Assembly (NCBI GenBank): GCA_017997825.1
Contig: JAGOEH010000091.1
Span: 1-12,305, forward strand
Reading direction: 5' to 3'
Length of the DNA: 12,305 nucleotides
Source of the DNA: Candidatus Delongbacteria bacterium
GTDB lineage: Bacteria > JAGOEH01
Shown here: positions 1 through 6,688 of the stretch, in pieces
How positions within the stretch are numbered: the first letter of the stretch is position 1
How the letters are laid out: each line of letters opens with the position of its first letter
Position numbers and translations under genes: made by a program
The notes under the pieces: model-generated
Told to the model about the DNA's origin: nothing
Databases searched by the model: none
The model's input: the letters and a program-made list of their open reading frames with translations, nothing else

Positions 1-154
1 CATCCTGAGTGATGGTTGGTATTAATCATGGCTTTTCCGAATGCCTGATACTGTATGAAAACCGTATCAAAATAGGATCCCGTATATTGTCATGATTTAT
101 CATCCGGATTTGGAATGGATTGAATCCCGGAATAGCGGATAAAGGAGAATGAGA

Positions 155-1477
155 ATGGAAAATGTGTTTAGTCCATATCAACAACAAATTGCCCATAAAC
201 TGGATCATCGATCGGAGATCTCCAACTGGAAAAACTGGAAATGGCAGTTAAAGCATTCCATCACCTCAGTCGAAGATTTTGAAAAACTAACCGGGATCGT
301 TTTTTCGGAGGAAGACAAAGCGGACTTTATCAGCATTCAGGCCCAATTTCCGCTATCCATCACGCCCTACTATTTGTCATTGATCCGAAAAGAGAATTAC
401 CGCCATGATCCGATCTTCAAACAGGCTTTTCCGGATAAACGGGAACTGATCATCGAGTCGAGCGAGATGAGCGATCCCTTAGGGGAAGATCATGACAGTC
501 CGGTACCGGGGATAACCCATCGCTATCCGGACCGGGTTTTATTTTTGGTCAGTAATGTATGTGCCATGTATTGTCGTCATTGTACCCGAAAGAGGAAAGT
601 CGGAGATCCCAATTCCATTCCCGATCAGAATCAGATCCGGCAAGGAATCGATTATATTAAGGCCAATCCCCGGATCCGTGATGTTTTGCTTTCCGGTGGA
701 GATCCCTTTCTGATGAGCGATGACTATCTGGACTGGATTCTAACGGAACTCAGGGCCATTCCTCACATCCAGGTTGTCCGGATTGGAACCCGGACCCCGG
801 TGGTCTTGCCCTATCGGATTACCGACGATCTGGTCGTAATCCTGAAAAAACATCATCCCTTGTGGATCAATACCCATTTCAACCATCCGCGGGAACTGAC
901 CGCTTCCGCCCGGAATGCTCTGGCTAAACTGGCCGATGCCGGAATTCCCTTGGGAAATCAATCGGTACTGCTGGCCGATGTGAATGACTGCCCGCGGATT
1001 ATGAGAGAGTTGGTCCATCGATTGGTAATGAACCGCGTTCGCCCCTATTATCTTTATCAATGCGATTTGTCCAAAGGTCTTTCCCATTTCCGTACCCCCA
1101 TCGGAAAAGGGATCGAGATTATGGAGAGCCTGATCGGTCATACCAGCGGATTTGCTGTTCCTACTTACGTGATCGATGCCCCCGGAGGTGGAGGAAAAAT
1201 CCCGGTTATGCCCAATTATATTATTTCATGGAACGTCAATAAGGTCGTTCTCCGGAATTACGAAGGAGTCATTACCACCTACCAGGAACCCAAATCCTAT
1301 GAAGCGACCCTATGCGACCGTAATTGCCGAACCTGCAGTCTGGAACTGGAATTAATGGGAGGTGAAGAAATCAATGCTATCGGGATCGAAAAGCTATTGT
1401 CGGATTATGATAAAACCATTTCATTGATTCCATCCCGAAATGAACGTTATAAACGCCGAACGATTTCCCATCCTTAA
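155..1477 (+). CDS. ablA: Lysine 2,3-aminomutase (radical SAM, PLP)
   Basis: Cytoplasmic radical-SAM enzyme converting L-lysine to L-beta-lysine. The radical-SAM motif CAMYCRHC gives Cys136, Cys140 and Cys143. The PLP lysine lies in PGGGGK (Lys348), and the substrate-binding acidic residues are Asp304 (QCDLSKG) and Asp341 (VIDAPGG). All of these, plus Cys279, sit at a constant +11 offset from the remembered Clostridium subterminale KamA residues, so the core aligns without gaps. A C-terminal Cys cluster (387, 391, 394, CX3CX2C) matches the zinc region of KamA, which is absent from the shorter EpmB. The length of 440 aa fits. I chose the ATG at 155: GGAG at 144-147 is 7 nt from it but only 1 nt from the in-frame ATG at 149. 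The acetyltransferase starts 17 nt downstream, which points to the ablA role (acetyl-beta-lysine osmolyte) rather than lysine fermentation. No strong promoter was seen in 1-140. Confidence 0.95.
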   Translation: MENVFSPYQQQIAHKLDHRSEISNWKNWKWQLKHSITSVEDFEKLTGIVFSEEDKADFISIQAQFPLSITPYYLSLIRKENYRHDPIFKQAFPDKRELIIESSEMSDPLGEDHDSPVPGITHRYPDRVLFLVSNVCAMYCRHCTRKRKVGDPNSIPDQNQIRQGIDYIKANPRIRDVLLSGGDPFLMSDDYLDWILTELRAIPHIQVVRIGTRTPVVLPYRITDDLVVILKKHHPLWINTHFNHPRELTASARNALAKLADAGIPLGNQSVLLADVNDCPRIMRELVHRLVMNRVRPYYLYQCDLSKGLSHFRTPIGKGIEIMESLIGHTSGFAVPTYVIDAPGGGGKIPVMPNYIISWNVNKVVLRNYEGVITTYQEPKSYEATLCDRNCRTCSLELELMGGEEINAIGIEKLLSDYDKTISLIPSRNERYKRRTISHP

Positions 1478-1494
1478 CCCCAAAAGAGGTTTTC

Positions 1495-2322
1495 ATGAAA
1501 AAGCGTAAACACTCATTGAAATCTTACATGTCACAGAGTCGGGAAAGCAGCCGGATCTATCTGAGATCCATGCACCCGGATGATTTTCCGGAAGTTATCC
1601 CCTTTATGGACGAATCCGCACAAACCAACAATTTCACCAAACTGTTCGCCAAAGTACCGGCCCGATACGGTCCTCATTTCATCAATGCCGGCTATCGGAT
1701 CGAGGCCTATATCCCCTATTTTTATAATGGAAAAGAAGATGCTCTGTTTTTGATGAAATACTTCAGTGATGAACGAAAAAAGCCGGAAACGGCTGAACTG
1801 GAAGCATTCCAATCCATTTTGATCGTTCCCCGGGTTGATAATCCAGCCCGGTTACCCGATGGATATGATCTCCATCCGTTGGACGAAACCCATGTCAATC
1901 AGATTGTAATGGTTTTCAAGCAGGTTTTTAAAACCTATCCCTTTCCGATTTACGATCCGGAATTCATTCTAAAAACGATGCATGAGCATGGTACCCGGTA
2001 TTTTGGAGTCTTTCATCAGCAAACACTGATTGCAGTCAGTTCGGCCGAATGCAGTGACAAAGGTAAAAATGCCGAAATGACTGATTTTGCAGTTATCCCG
2101 ACCCATCGGGGAAAACGGCTGGCCACCTGTCTGTTGGCTTTCATAGAAAAGGAACTGACCCATATCGGATATAAAACCTTTTATTCCATTGCCCGACTTC
2201 ATTCCATCCCTATGAACAAAACCTTTTATAATATGGGATATAAGTATTCCGGGACACTGACCAAAAACACTCAGATCTCAGGGAAAATCGAAAGCATGAA
2301 TGTTTGGTATAAAAATCTTTAG
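1495..2322 (+). CDS. ablB: Beta-lysine N6-acetyltransferase (GNAT)
   Basis: Predicted to acetylate the epsilon-amino group of beta-lysine with acetyl-CoA, giving the compatible solute N-epsilon-acetyl-beta-lysine in the cytoplasm. The protein is 275 aa, the usual AblB size. The C-terminal half is a GNAT domain: beta4/motif A covers about residues 196-214, with the pyrophosphate-binding loop in IPTHRGKRLATCLL, and motif B covers about 233-255 (ARLHSIPMNKTFYNMGYKYSG). The N-terminal ~120 residues are the AblB-type extension with no motif I can name. AGAGG at 1485-1489 precedes the ATG by 5 nt. The start lies 17 nt after the aminomutase stop, so the two are almost certainly one transcript. The family assignment rests on the GNAT motif, the length and the pairing with ablA. 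A generic GNAT enzyme is the alternative but is unlikely in this position. Confidence 0.9.
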   Translation: MKKRKHSLKSYMSQSRESSRIYLRSMHPDDFPEVIPFMDESAQTNNFTKLFAKVPARYGPHFINAGYRIEAYIPYFYNGKEDALFLMKYFSDERKKPETAELEAFQSILIVPRVDNPARLPDGYDLHPLDETHVNQIVMVFKQVFKTYPFPIYDPEFILKTMHEHGTRYFGVFHQQTLIAVSSAECSDKGKNAEMTDFAVIPTHRGKRLATCLLAFIEKELTHIGYKTFYSIARLHSIPMNKTFYNMGYKYSGTLTKNTQISGKIESMNVWYKNL

Positions 2323-2328
2323 CAGCCG

Positions 2329-2369
2329 GTCACCGGATTGTTTATCATTCAAGAAACAATCCGGTTGAC
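2329..2369 (+). terminator. Strong hairpin after ablB, terminator-like
   Basis: A perfect 12-bp inverted repeat, ACCGGATTGTTT (2332-2343) and AAACAATCCGGT (2354-2365), with a 10-nt loop. It extends by GTC/GAC to a 15-bp stem with one bulged T. It starts 6 nt after the ablB stop. No U-tract follows (TTGACACTATATCG), so it may be an RNA-stabilising 3' structure or a non-canonical terminator rather than a classical intrinsic one. Confidence 0.55.
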
Positions 2370-2485
2370 ACTATATCGCCATTCCAATTAATCGTATTTC
2401 TCGATAATTTCAATGTAGTGTAATCCATCTCATTCAATATCTCGATTATCAGTTTTACAAATTTTCGTTATCCGCATATAAGGTA

Positions 2486-2514
2486 TTGACAAATCTTCAG
2501 TAAAATCCTATACT
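2486..2514 (+). promoter_or_regulatory. Near-perfect sigma-70 promoter for rsgA unit
   Basis: TTGACA at 2486-2491, a 17-nt spacer, and TATACT at 2509-2514. Both boxes and the spacing are close to the bacterial housekeeping consensus. The transcript would begin near 2521, giving a leader of about 190 nt before the GTPase. The -35 context ATTGACAAATC is shared with the promoter at 5507. Confidence 0.8.
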
Positions 2515-2592
2515 CATCGAATCGGGTTTAACTTAACCTGATCGCTCGTAAACGTCTAATCATAAAATGATAAGGAGGGATAGAAATAATTC

Positions 2593-2637
2593 ATGGCGAT
2601 TGCTTTTAATCCGGATTGTAATGGGATCAATCCATAA
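2593..2637 (+). CDS. Possible 14-aa leader peptide
   Basis: A short ORF reading MAIAFNPDCNGINP then TAA, in the leader between the strong promoter and rsgA. An excellent SD match, AAGGAGG (2572-2578), lies upstream, but at 14 nt from the ATG the spacing is longer than optimal. The second half of the ORF overlaps a 6-bp potential stem. It could be an attenuation-type leader or a chance frame. There is no run of one amino acid codon that would point to classical attenuation. Confidence 0.25.
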   Translation: MAIAFNPDCNGINP

Positions 2638-2710
2638 GACAATACCTATTCCCTATCATTGAAATGCTGTAATCGATACGTTTTTTTTAATACAGTCAAG
2701 GAGAATGATC

Positions 2711-3775
2711 ATGAAATTGGAAGATTTAGGTTATAATACATCGTTTGAACGCTATCGGCAGGAGCATCAACTGGAAAACCATGAGATAGGCCGGGTGATT
2801 GCGGAACATAAGGAACGCTACATTGTCAAGACGGTGCAGGGGGAATATGATGCCGAGATCAGCGGAAATATGCGATTTACGGCCTCAGGCCGTGAGGATT
2901 TTCCGGCGGTCGGCGACTGGGTGGCGCTGATCTCGAATGGGATCGATTTTGCGGTTATCCATGCCATCCTGCCCCGATACTCAATCATTAAACGCCAGGC
3001 TATCGCACGGTTCGGTGAAATTCAGATCATCGCCGCCAATGTGGACGAGGCCTTTCTGATCCAGGCGGTCGACCGCGATTTCAACATCAATCGGCTGGAA
3101 CGCTACCTGACCATCTGCCATTCATCACGAATCGATCCCGTCATTATCCTGAGCAAGATCGATTTGATCGATTCATCACGGCTCGAAGAGATCCAACACA
3201 GTATCCATGAACGGATCAGCGATATCCCGGTCCTGTTCGTCAGCAGTCAGATCCAATCCGGATACCGGACGGTCCGGGATTATATGCAACCGGGAAAAAC
3301 TTACTGTATGCTGGGTTCTTCCGGGGTCGGCAAATCCACTCTGCTGAACCACCTGGCCGGGCGGGATATCATGCGGACGGGAGAGATCAGCTCAAGCACC
3401 CTCAAAGGCAAACATGTAACCAGTCACCGTGAATTGATCATTCTGGAAAACGGCGGCATTCTGATCGACAATCCCGGGATGAAAGAGGTCGGAATCACCG
3501 ATAATGCGGAAGGATTGGAAATTACTTTTATATCAATCGCTCAACGCTCTCAGCAGTGCAAATTCAAGGACTGCACCCATACCCATGAAGCCGGCTGTGC
3601 CATCCTGGAGGCCGTCCAATCAGGTGAAATCGATTCCGCCTCCTATCAGAACTACCTCAGAATGGAACGTGAAAAAGCCCATTTCGAAACCACTGCCGCC
3701 GAACGGCGTAAAAAGGACAAAGCCTTCGGTAAAATGCTCAAGAACTACCAACGCGATTTCAAGAAGGATAAATGA
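2711..3775 (+). CDS. rsgA: Ribosome small-subunit GTPase RsgA-like
   Basis: Circularly permuted GTPase of the RsgA/YjeQ/YloQ family, which binds the 30S subunit and acts in late maturation. It has an N-terminal OB-like region (about 25-90) with PAVGDWVAL. The permuted G motifs follow in order: G4 SKID (148-151; the family usually has NKxD), G1 P-loop GSSGVGKST (202-210), a G2 region around HVTSHREL, and G3 DNPG (253-256; usually DTPG). The C-terminal zinc knuckle is Cys283, Cys288, His290, Cys296 (QCKFKDCTH...GC). It is 354 aa with a basic C-terminal tail, near the longer RsgA paralogues. The start at 2711 has GGAG (2700-2703) at 7 nt; the in-frame ATG at 2705 is only 1 nt from that SD. It may be a second RsgA copy in the genome, which this window cannot show. 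Confidence 0.92.
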   Translation: MKLEDLGYNTSFERYRQEHQLENHEIGRVIAEHKERYIVKTVQGEYDAEISGNMRFTASGREDFPAVGDWVALISNGIDFAVIHAILPRYSIIKRQAIARFGEIQIIAANVDEAFLIQAVDRDFNINRLERYLTICHSSRIDPVIILSKIDLIDSSRLEEIQHSIHERISDIPVLFVSSQIQSGYRTVRDYMQPGKTYCMLGSSGVGKSTLLNHLAGRDIMRTGEISSSTLKGKHVTSHRELIILENGGILIDNPGMKEVGITDNAEGLEITFISIAQRSQQCKFKDCTHTHEAGCAILEAVQSGEIDSASYQNYLRMEREKAHFETTAAERRKKDKAFGKMLKNYQRDFKKDK

Positions 3776-3807
3776 TTCCATCATCAATCAATCCAAGGAA
3801 TGATCCT

Positions 3808-4938
3808 ATGAAACAAAGAATTCTGCCATTCATCGGTCTTTCTTTTTTGATCCTGATGTTCATCATGGTTTTGCTAGGTTGCAGTAAAGAAGATCAGGAT
3901 GATCCGAATCAACCCCTGATTGATCAGATGCAGGCTGTAGCGGATTCCATCATCGATTATACTCATGTCCCCGGTATGGTGGCATTGGTGGTGGATAAAA
4001 AGAAAGGAATCGACTGGGTTTATGAAGCCGGATTGAGTAATACTAAACAACAATTACCCATGAATCGGAATTACACGTTTAGAATCGGCAGTTGTACCAA
4101 AACCATGGTAGCGATCGTTCTGCTTCAGTTGGTCGCGGATGGCAAGATATCCCTGGATGACAAACTGTCAACCTATCATCCCGAATATCCCAAATCCGAT
4201 CAGATTACGATAGCCATGGTGGCTACCATGAGATCCGGAATCTTTGACTATACCCAGGATACCGAGGTTCTTCCCAATCAGCTTAGCTCCAATCCATCCA
4301 AAACCTGGACTCCGGATGAATTGATCCATATCGCATTCTCCCATGATTTTTATTTTGAACCCGGAACATCATTCAGCTATTCCAATACCAATTACATTAT
4401 TCTGGGAAAGCTGATCGAAGAGATCACGGGCCATAGCCTGGAAACGGAAATTGCAAATCGGATTACCGAACCATTGAACCTGACTCAGACCGGACTGCTG
4501 ACCTCCGGGACGGATCTCCCGGGCGATCATGCACGAGGGTATTATGACGGAGGATATGTTCCGAACCTGGATTACACGGAGGTTTTCAGCAATTCATTGC
4601 CATGGGCGGCCGGTTCTGCCTATTCAACGCCCCGGGAACTCCAGCGTTATGCCGAATCCCTGGTGGGCGGCGGATTGTTGTCCGATTCACTTCAGACCAG
4701 CCACCTGAATGATCATTTTACAGTGTTTGATGAAAAGGTAGCTTACGGAATCGGACTGATCCGATTGGGGACATTCTATGGGCATAACGGAGGCATACCG
4801 GGTTTTACTTCATCCATGTACCACAGTAATGACAAAGATTGTACCATCATCATCTATTTCAATTGCGCGCTGGGGGGAATCCATCCGGATTACCTATTCA
4901 ACCGGTTTGTGACGATCCTCTATGGAAATGATTATTGA
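3808..4938 (+). CDS. Serine beta-lactamase-like lipoprotein (class C/S12)
   Basis: An exported lipoprotein with a penicillin-binding/beta-lactamase class C fold (peptidase S12, DD-carboxypeptidase or esterase type). The N-terminus is a lipoprotein signal: MKQR, a hydrophobic stretch, then the lipobox VLLGC with Cys25. The catalytic motifs are SCTK (Ser95, Lys98), YSN (Tyr191-Asn193) and HNG (326-328) in place of KTG. It is 376 aa, normal for the family. I chose the ATG at 3808: AAGGA at 3795-3799 gives good spacing, and a basic residue precedes the hydrophobic core. An in-frame ATG at 3772 overlaps the rsgA stop as ATGA but would add 12 polar residues before the signal. The gap of 32 nt after rsgA suggests co-transcription. 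The substrate (peptidoglycan stem peptide, beta-lactam or ester) cannot be told. Confidence 0.88.
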   Translation: MKQRILPFIGLSFLILMFIMVLLGCSKEDQDDPNQPLIDQMQAVADSIIDYTHVPGMVALVVDKKKGIDWVYEAGLSNTKQQLPMNRNYTFRIGSCTKTMVAIVLLQLVADGKISLDDKLSTYHPEYPKSDQITIAMVATMRSGIFDYTQDTEVLPNQLSSNPSKTWTPDELIHIAFSHDFYFEPGTSFSYSNTNYIILGKLIEEITGHSLETEIANRITEPLNLTQTGLLTSGTDLPGDHARGYYDGGYVPNLDYTEVFSNSLPWAAGSAYSTPRELQRYAESLVGGGLLSDSLQTSHLNDHFTVFDEKVAYGIGLIRLGTFYGHNGGIPGFTSSMYHSNDKDCTIIIYFNCALGGIHPDYLFNRFVTILYGNDY

Positions 4939-4939
4939 A

Positions 4940-4966
4940 CATGCATGATTTACAAAATCATGCATG
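4940..4966 (+). terminator. Perfect 12-bp hairpin after lipoprotein gene
   Basis: CATGCATGATTT (4940-4951) pairs completely with AAATCATGCATG (4955-4966) around a 3-nt ACA loop, starting 2 nt after the lipoprotein stop codon. No U-run follows. It probably ends or protects the rsgA-lipoprotein transcript. A protein-binding dyad is also possible, since GCATGATTT...AAATCATGC is a perfect palindrome in DNA. Confidence 0.55.
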
Positions 4967-4996
4967 AATCGATGAAGCGATTTGATCACACTTTAA

Positions 4997-5155
4997 GACA
5001 CTGTCTGGATATCGATGGAAAGTATGGTCGAACTGAAAGGCATCATCAACCACTCGTCATTGATGAATATCCCTTTTGCTCAGCATGCGGTCTATGAGGA
5101 ACAGCCTCAGTTTGTGGAACTCGCTCTGAAGCAGTTTTTAATTCCGAACGAATAA
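4997..5155 (+). pseudogene. Alpha/beta-hydrolase C-terminal remnant
   Basis: An open frame of 52 codons that reads, from an internal ATG at 5015, MESMVELKGIINHSS and ends ...FLIPNE before TAA. The stretch NIPFAQHAVYEEQPQF, followed by an amphipathic segment ending KQFL, resembles the last part of alpha/beta-hydrolase fold enzymes. There the catalytic His sits in GHxxxxEQPxxF before the final helix. The preceding ~200 residues that such an enzyme needs are absent, and a TAA at 4994-4996 closes the frame upstream. It looks like a decayed or truncated gene. The resemblance is short, so this is an inference. Confidence 0.4.
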
Positions 5156-5300
5156 AGAATGGGAAACACTTTTCCATTTACCCCGATTGATCGATATCTC
5201 TAAAGAAGACTATAAACAAGCATTAGGAGGATTGAAGACCGGAATCCCCTATCGGATCTTTCATCGAAACGTTGCCCGGGCCTTCAACCATCTCCAATAG
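5142..5300 (+). other. Unrecognised 52-codon open frame, possible gene remnant
   Basis: This overlaps the end of the hydrolase remnant in another frame and has no ATG near its start. It reads ...LPRLIDISKEDYKQALGG, LKTGIPYRIF and RNVARAFNHLQ before TAG. The composition is protein-like (charged helix, few rare residues), so it may be the C-terminus of a decayed gene, perhaps joined to 4997-5155 by a lost frame. I do not recognise the family. Confidence 0.25.
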
Positions 5301-5506
5301 AATTAGACTCTCTTCTGTCTACCGATTCCTTCTTTTTACTCATATAATCATATTTTCATCCCAATCGTATTCGTAATCAAATTTACAATGATCATGAAAG
5401 AATTGATAGAGTCAAAAAATAAAACCGGATCAGAATATAATAAAACACCATCATTATAATTGGTTCAGATAAAAGTAAAATCTCTCAGTATAAACTGAAA
5501 AGAATA
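5301..5506. other. AT-rich gap with no gene seen
   Basis: This stretch is AT-rich and has frequent stops in all frames. The only structure noted is a small dyad at 5485-5498 just before the next promoter. I see no RNA gene or repeat. Confidence 0.5.
5485..5498. promoter_or_regulatory. Small dyad upstream of the -35 box
   Basis: TCAGT-ATAA-ACTGA, a perfect 5+5 inverted repeat ending 8 nt before the -35 box at 5507. The size and place would suit a regulator site, but a dyad this short in AT-rich DNA can arise by chance. Confidence 0.2.
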
Positions 5507-5535
5507 TTGACAAATCGTGGATTTGGAATTATAGT
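5507..5535 (+). promoter_or_regulatory. Near-perfect sigma-70 promoter for phosphatase unit
   Basis: TTGACA at 5507-5512, a 17-nt spacer, and TATAGT at 5530-5535. The predicted start is near 5542, about 18 nt before the short ORF at 5560. The -35 context ATTGACAAATC is identical to that of the promoter at 2486. Confidence 0.75.
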
Positions 5536-5559
5536 AAAAAAAAAGAATCAGGTTGTACT

Positions 5560-5676
5560 ATGGATCCAATCAAAAAAACAAAAATAGCCGGATGGAATCT
5601 CATGTTTAAAATGATCATGTATCATATCGGCACCATCTTTGGCAAACCTCGACATTCCTTATCATCATACCTATGA
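5560..5676 (+). CDS. Possible 38-aa ORF coupled to phosphatase
   Basis: Begins MDPIKKTKIAGWNLMFK and ends HSLSSYL; its TGA overlaps the phosphatase ATG as ATGA (5673-5676). It lies directly behind the promoter at 5507-5535. A modest SD (AGG, 5550-5552) stands about 7 nt before its ATG. The phosphatase start has no SD of its own, which fits translation by coupling from this ORF. It is basic with a short hydrophobic centre (MFKMIMYHIGTIF). No family is recognised. Support is positional only, so it may also be an untranslated leader. Confidence 0.4.
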   Translation: MDPIKKTKIAGWNLMFKMIMYHIGTIFGKPRHSLSSYL

Positions 5677-6551
5677 AAACGAAACAAACATTATTCTTAT
5701 TGACCATTCTATGTTTAGGGATTATCAGCAGTCATGGACAATCAATCCGGGATACTGCAGTCGTTGATTACGGAATCATTGACAGTACCATCCTGGATAA
5801 AGTCAACCGATACGGCGCTGAGGAAGTACTGGTCGTCCTGGACATCGACAATACTATTCTAACCGGTGACACGGATTTGGGGAGCGATCTTTGGTATCAA
5901 TGGCAGAATAGTGAACTCGAGATCAAGCCAACTCAGGACCAGAAACTCACCAAGGATTGCCTGTTCAATGAAGCCATCAATCTTCTTTATGAGCTTGGCA
6001 CCATGTCGTTGACTGACAGCCTATTGCCGGACTATATAAAAAAGTGGCAAAACGGCGAGATCTCAATTATGGCATTGACATCGAGGAGCCCTCACTCCCG
6101 GGCCGCCACCGAAAGAGAGTTGCTGAGGAATCACATCGATTTGAGGGTTACTGAACCCCAAACGATCGAAGGCAATAAGCTATCCTTGAATTATGCATTA
6201 TCCAGAGATTTGAGTTACCGAAATGGAATCTTCATGACCAGCGGCATGAATAAGGGAGAAATGCTGGCCCATATTATGAGCAGATTGGGTAGATCGTATC
6301 AAGCCATTGTTTTTGTAGACGACACCAGGGGGAATATCGATTCGGTGAAAAACAGGTATTCCGCTTGCAGTTCCATTGATTTGACATTATTCCATTACAC
6401 CAGGATACTATCGGAACGATTGAAAATAAACAACCATAGAATTTTGACCCAGGAGCAAGCCGATAAAATGGCCAGGGATTGGGAGACTTTGATTGAAACC
6501 CTCAACACTATTTTTCCTGAAAGAGTATCGAAAACCAGGTGCGCGGATTAA
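5673..6551 (+). CDS. Secreted HAD-like phosphatase, DUF2608 family
   Basis: A predicted exported HAD-superfamily hydrolase of the DUF2608 type. Residues 1-22 are a signal peptide (MKTK, then a hydrophobic run, ending SSHGQS) with no lipobox. HAD motif I is LDIDNT (Asp57, Asp59), followed by the DUF2608-like DLGSDLWYQWQ. Motif II is LTSRS (Thr136), motif III is the lysine in GMNKGE (Lys194), and motif IV is FVDD (Asp216-Asp217). All four catalytic elements are present, so it should be active. The substrate is unknown; a periplasmic or extracellular phosphomonoester is the likely class. It is 292 aa. No SD precedes the ATG, which overlaps the stop of the 38-codon ORF. A 12-bp palindrome CGGATTAATCCG (6544-6555) spans the stop codon. 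Confidence 0.85.
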   Translation: MKTKQTLFLLTILCLGIISSHGQSIRDTAVVDYGIIDSTILDKVNRYGAEEVLVVLDIDNTILTGDTDLGSDLWYQWQNSELEIKPTQDQKLTKDCLFNEAINLLYELGTMSLTDSLLPDYIKKWQNGEISIMALTSRSPHSRAATERELLRNHIDLRVTEPQTIEGNKLSLNYALSRDLSYRNGIFMTSGMNKGEMLAHIMSRLGRSYQAIVFVDDTRGNIDSVKNRYSACSSIDLTLFHYTRILSERLKINNHRILTQEQADKMARDWETLIETLNTIFPERVSKTRCAD

Positions 6552-6688
6552 TCCGAACATTATGGTTTTCAAGCCAATGGATCGATAATTGGAACGAATT
6601 ACCGATTATGATTGAAATGATATTCATAATTGACTAGAGTGATAGCGTTCAAGAAAACCAAATTGTTTTGTGGAAACGGAGACTTGCG

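Larger units (their letters stand above)
2323..2710. other. Intergenic region between ablB and rsgA
   Basis: A gap of 388 bp. It holds the ablB-end hairpin, then AT-rich sequence with nothing recognisable up to about 2480. After that come a near-consensus promoter at 2486-2514, an isolated strong SD sequence at 2572-2578, a possible 14-codon leader ORF at 2593-2637, a weak 6-bp stem (GGATTG 2613-2618 with CAATCC 2628-2633), and a run of eight T at about 2681-2688. I recognise no riboswitch class here. Confidence 0.6.

Noticed and set aside
2-25. Possible tail of an upstream gene (ILSDGWY, then stop)
   Set aside because: Only seven codons are visible, so it cannot be told from a chance frame.
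740-1141. 133-codon minus-strand frame inside the aminomutase gene
   Set aside because: It is antisense to conserved catalytic motifs, with no SD and no recognisable domain: a shadow of the real gene.
155-1477. EpmB (EF-P beta-lysylation) instead of AblA, suggested by the nearby rsgA
   Set aside because: The protein has the long C-terminal zinc region and both lysine-binding aspartates, and is paired with an acetyltransferase. EpmB is about 100 residues shorter, and no epmA or efp is present.
2365-2393. TTGACA at 2365 as a promoter
   Set aside because: At 17 nt the -10 would be TTAATC, a poor match, and the TTGACA belongs to the right arm of the post-ablB hairpin.
2521-2710. A known riboswitch or T-box in the rsgA leader
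   Set aside because: No recognisable aptamer core, specifier loop or terminator pair. The only stem found is 6 bp, and the T8 run has no adjacent hairpin.
3504-3803. 99-codon plus-strand frame across the end of rsgA
   Set aside because: It overlaps the zinc knuckle and basic tail of rsgA in another frame and has a low-complexity Ser/Pro/Lys composition typical of a shadow frame.
3772-3807. Lipoprotein start at 3772, overlapping the rsgA stop as ATGA
   Set aside because: A start at 3808 has a proper SD and puts the basic residues directly before the hydrophobic signal core. The longer form adds polar residues atypical of a lipoprotein signal.
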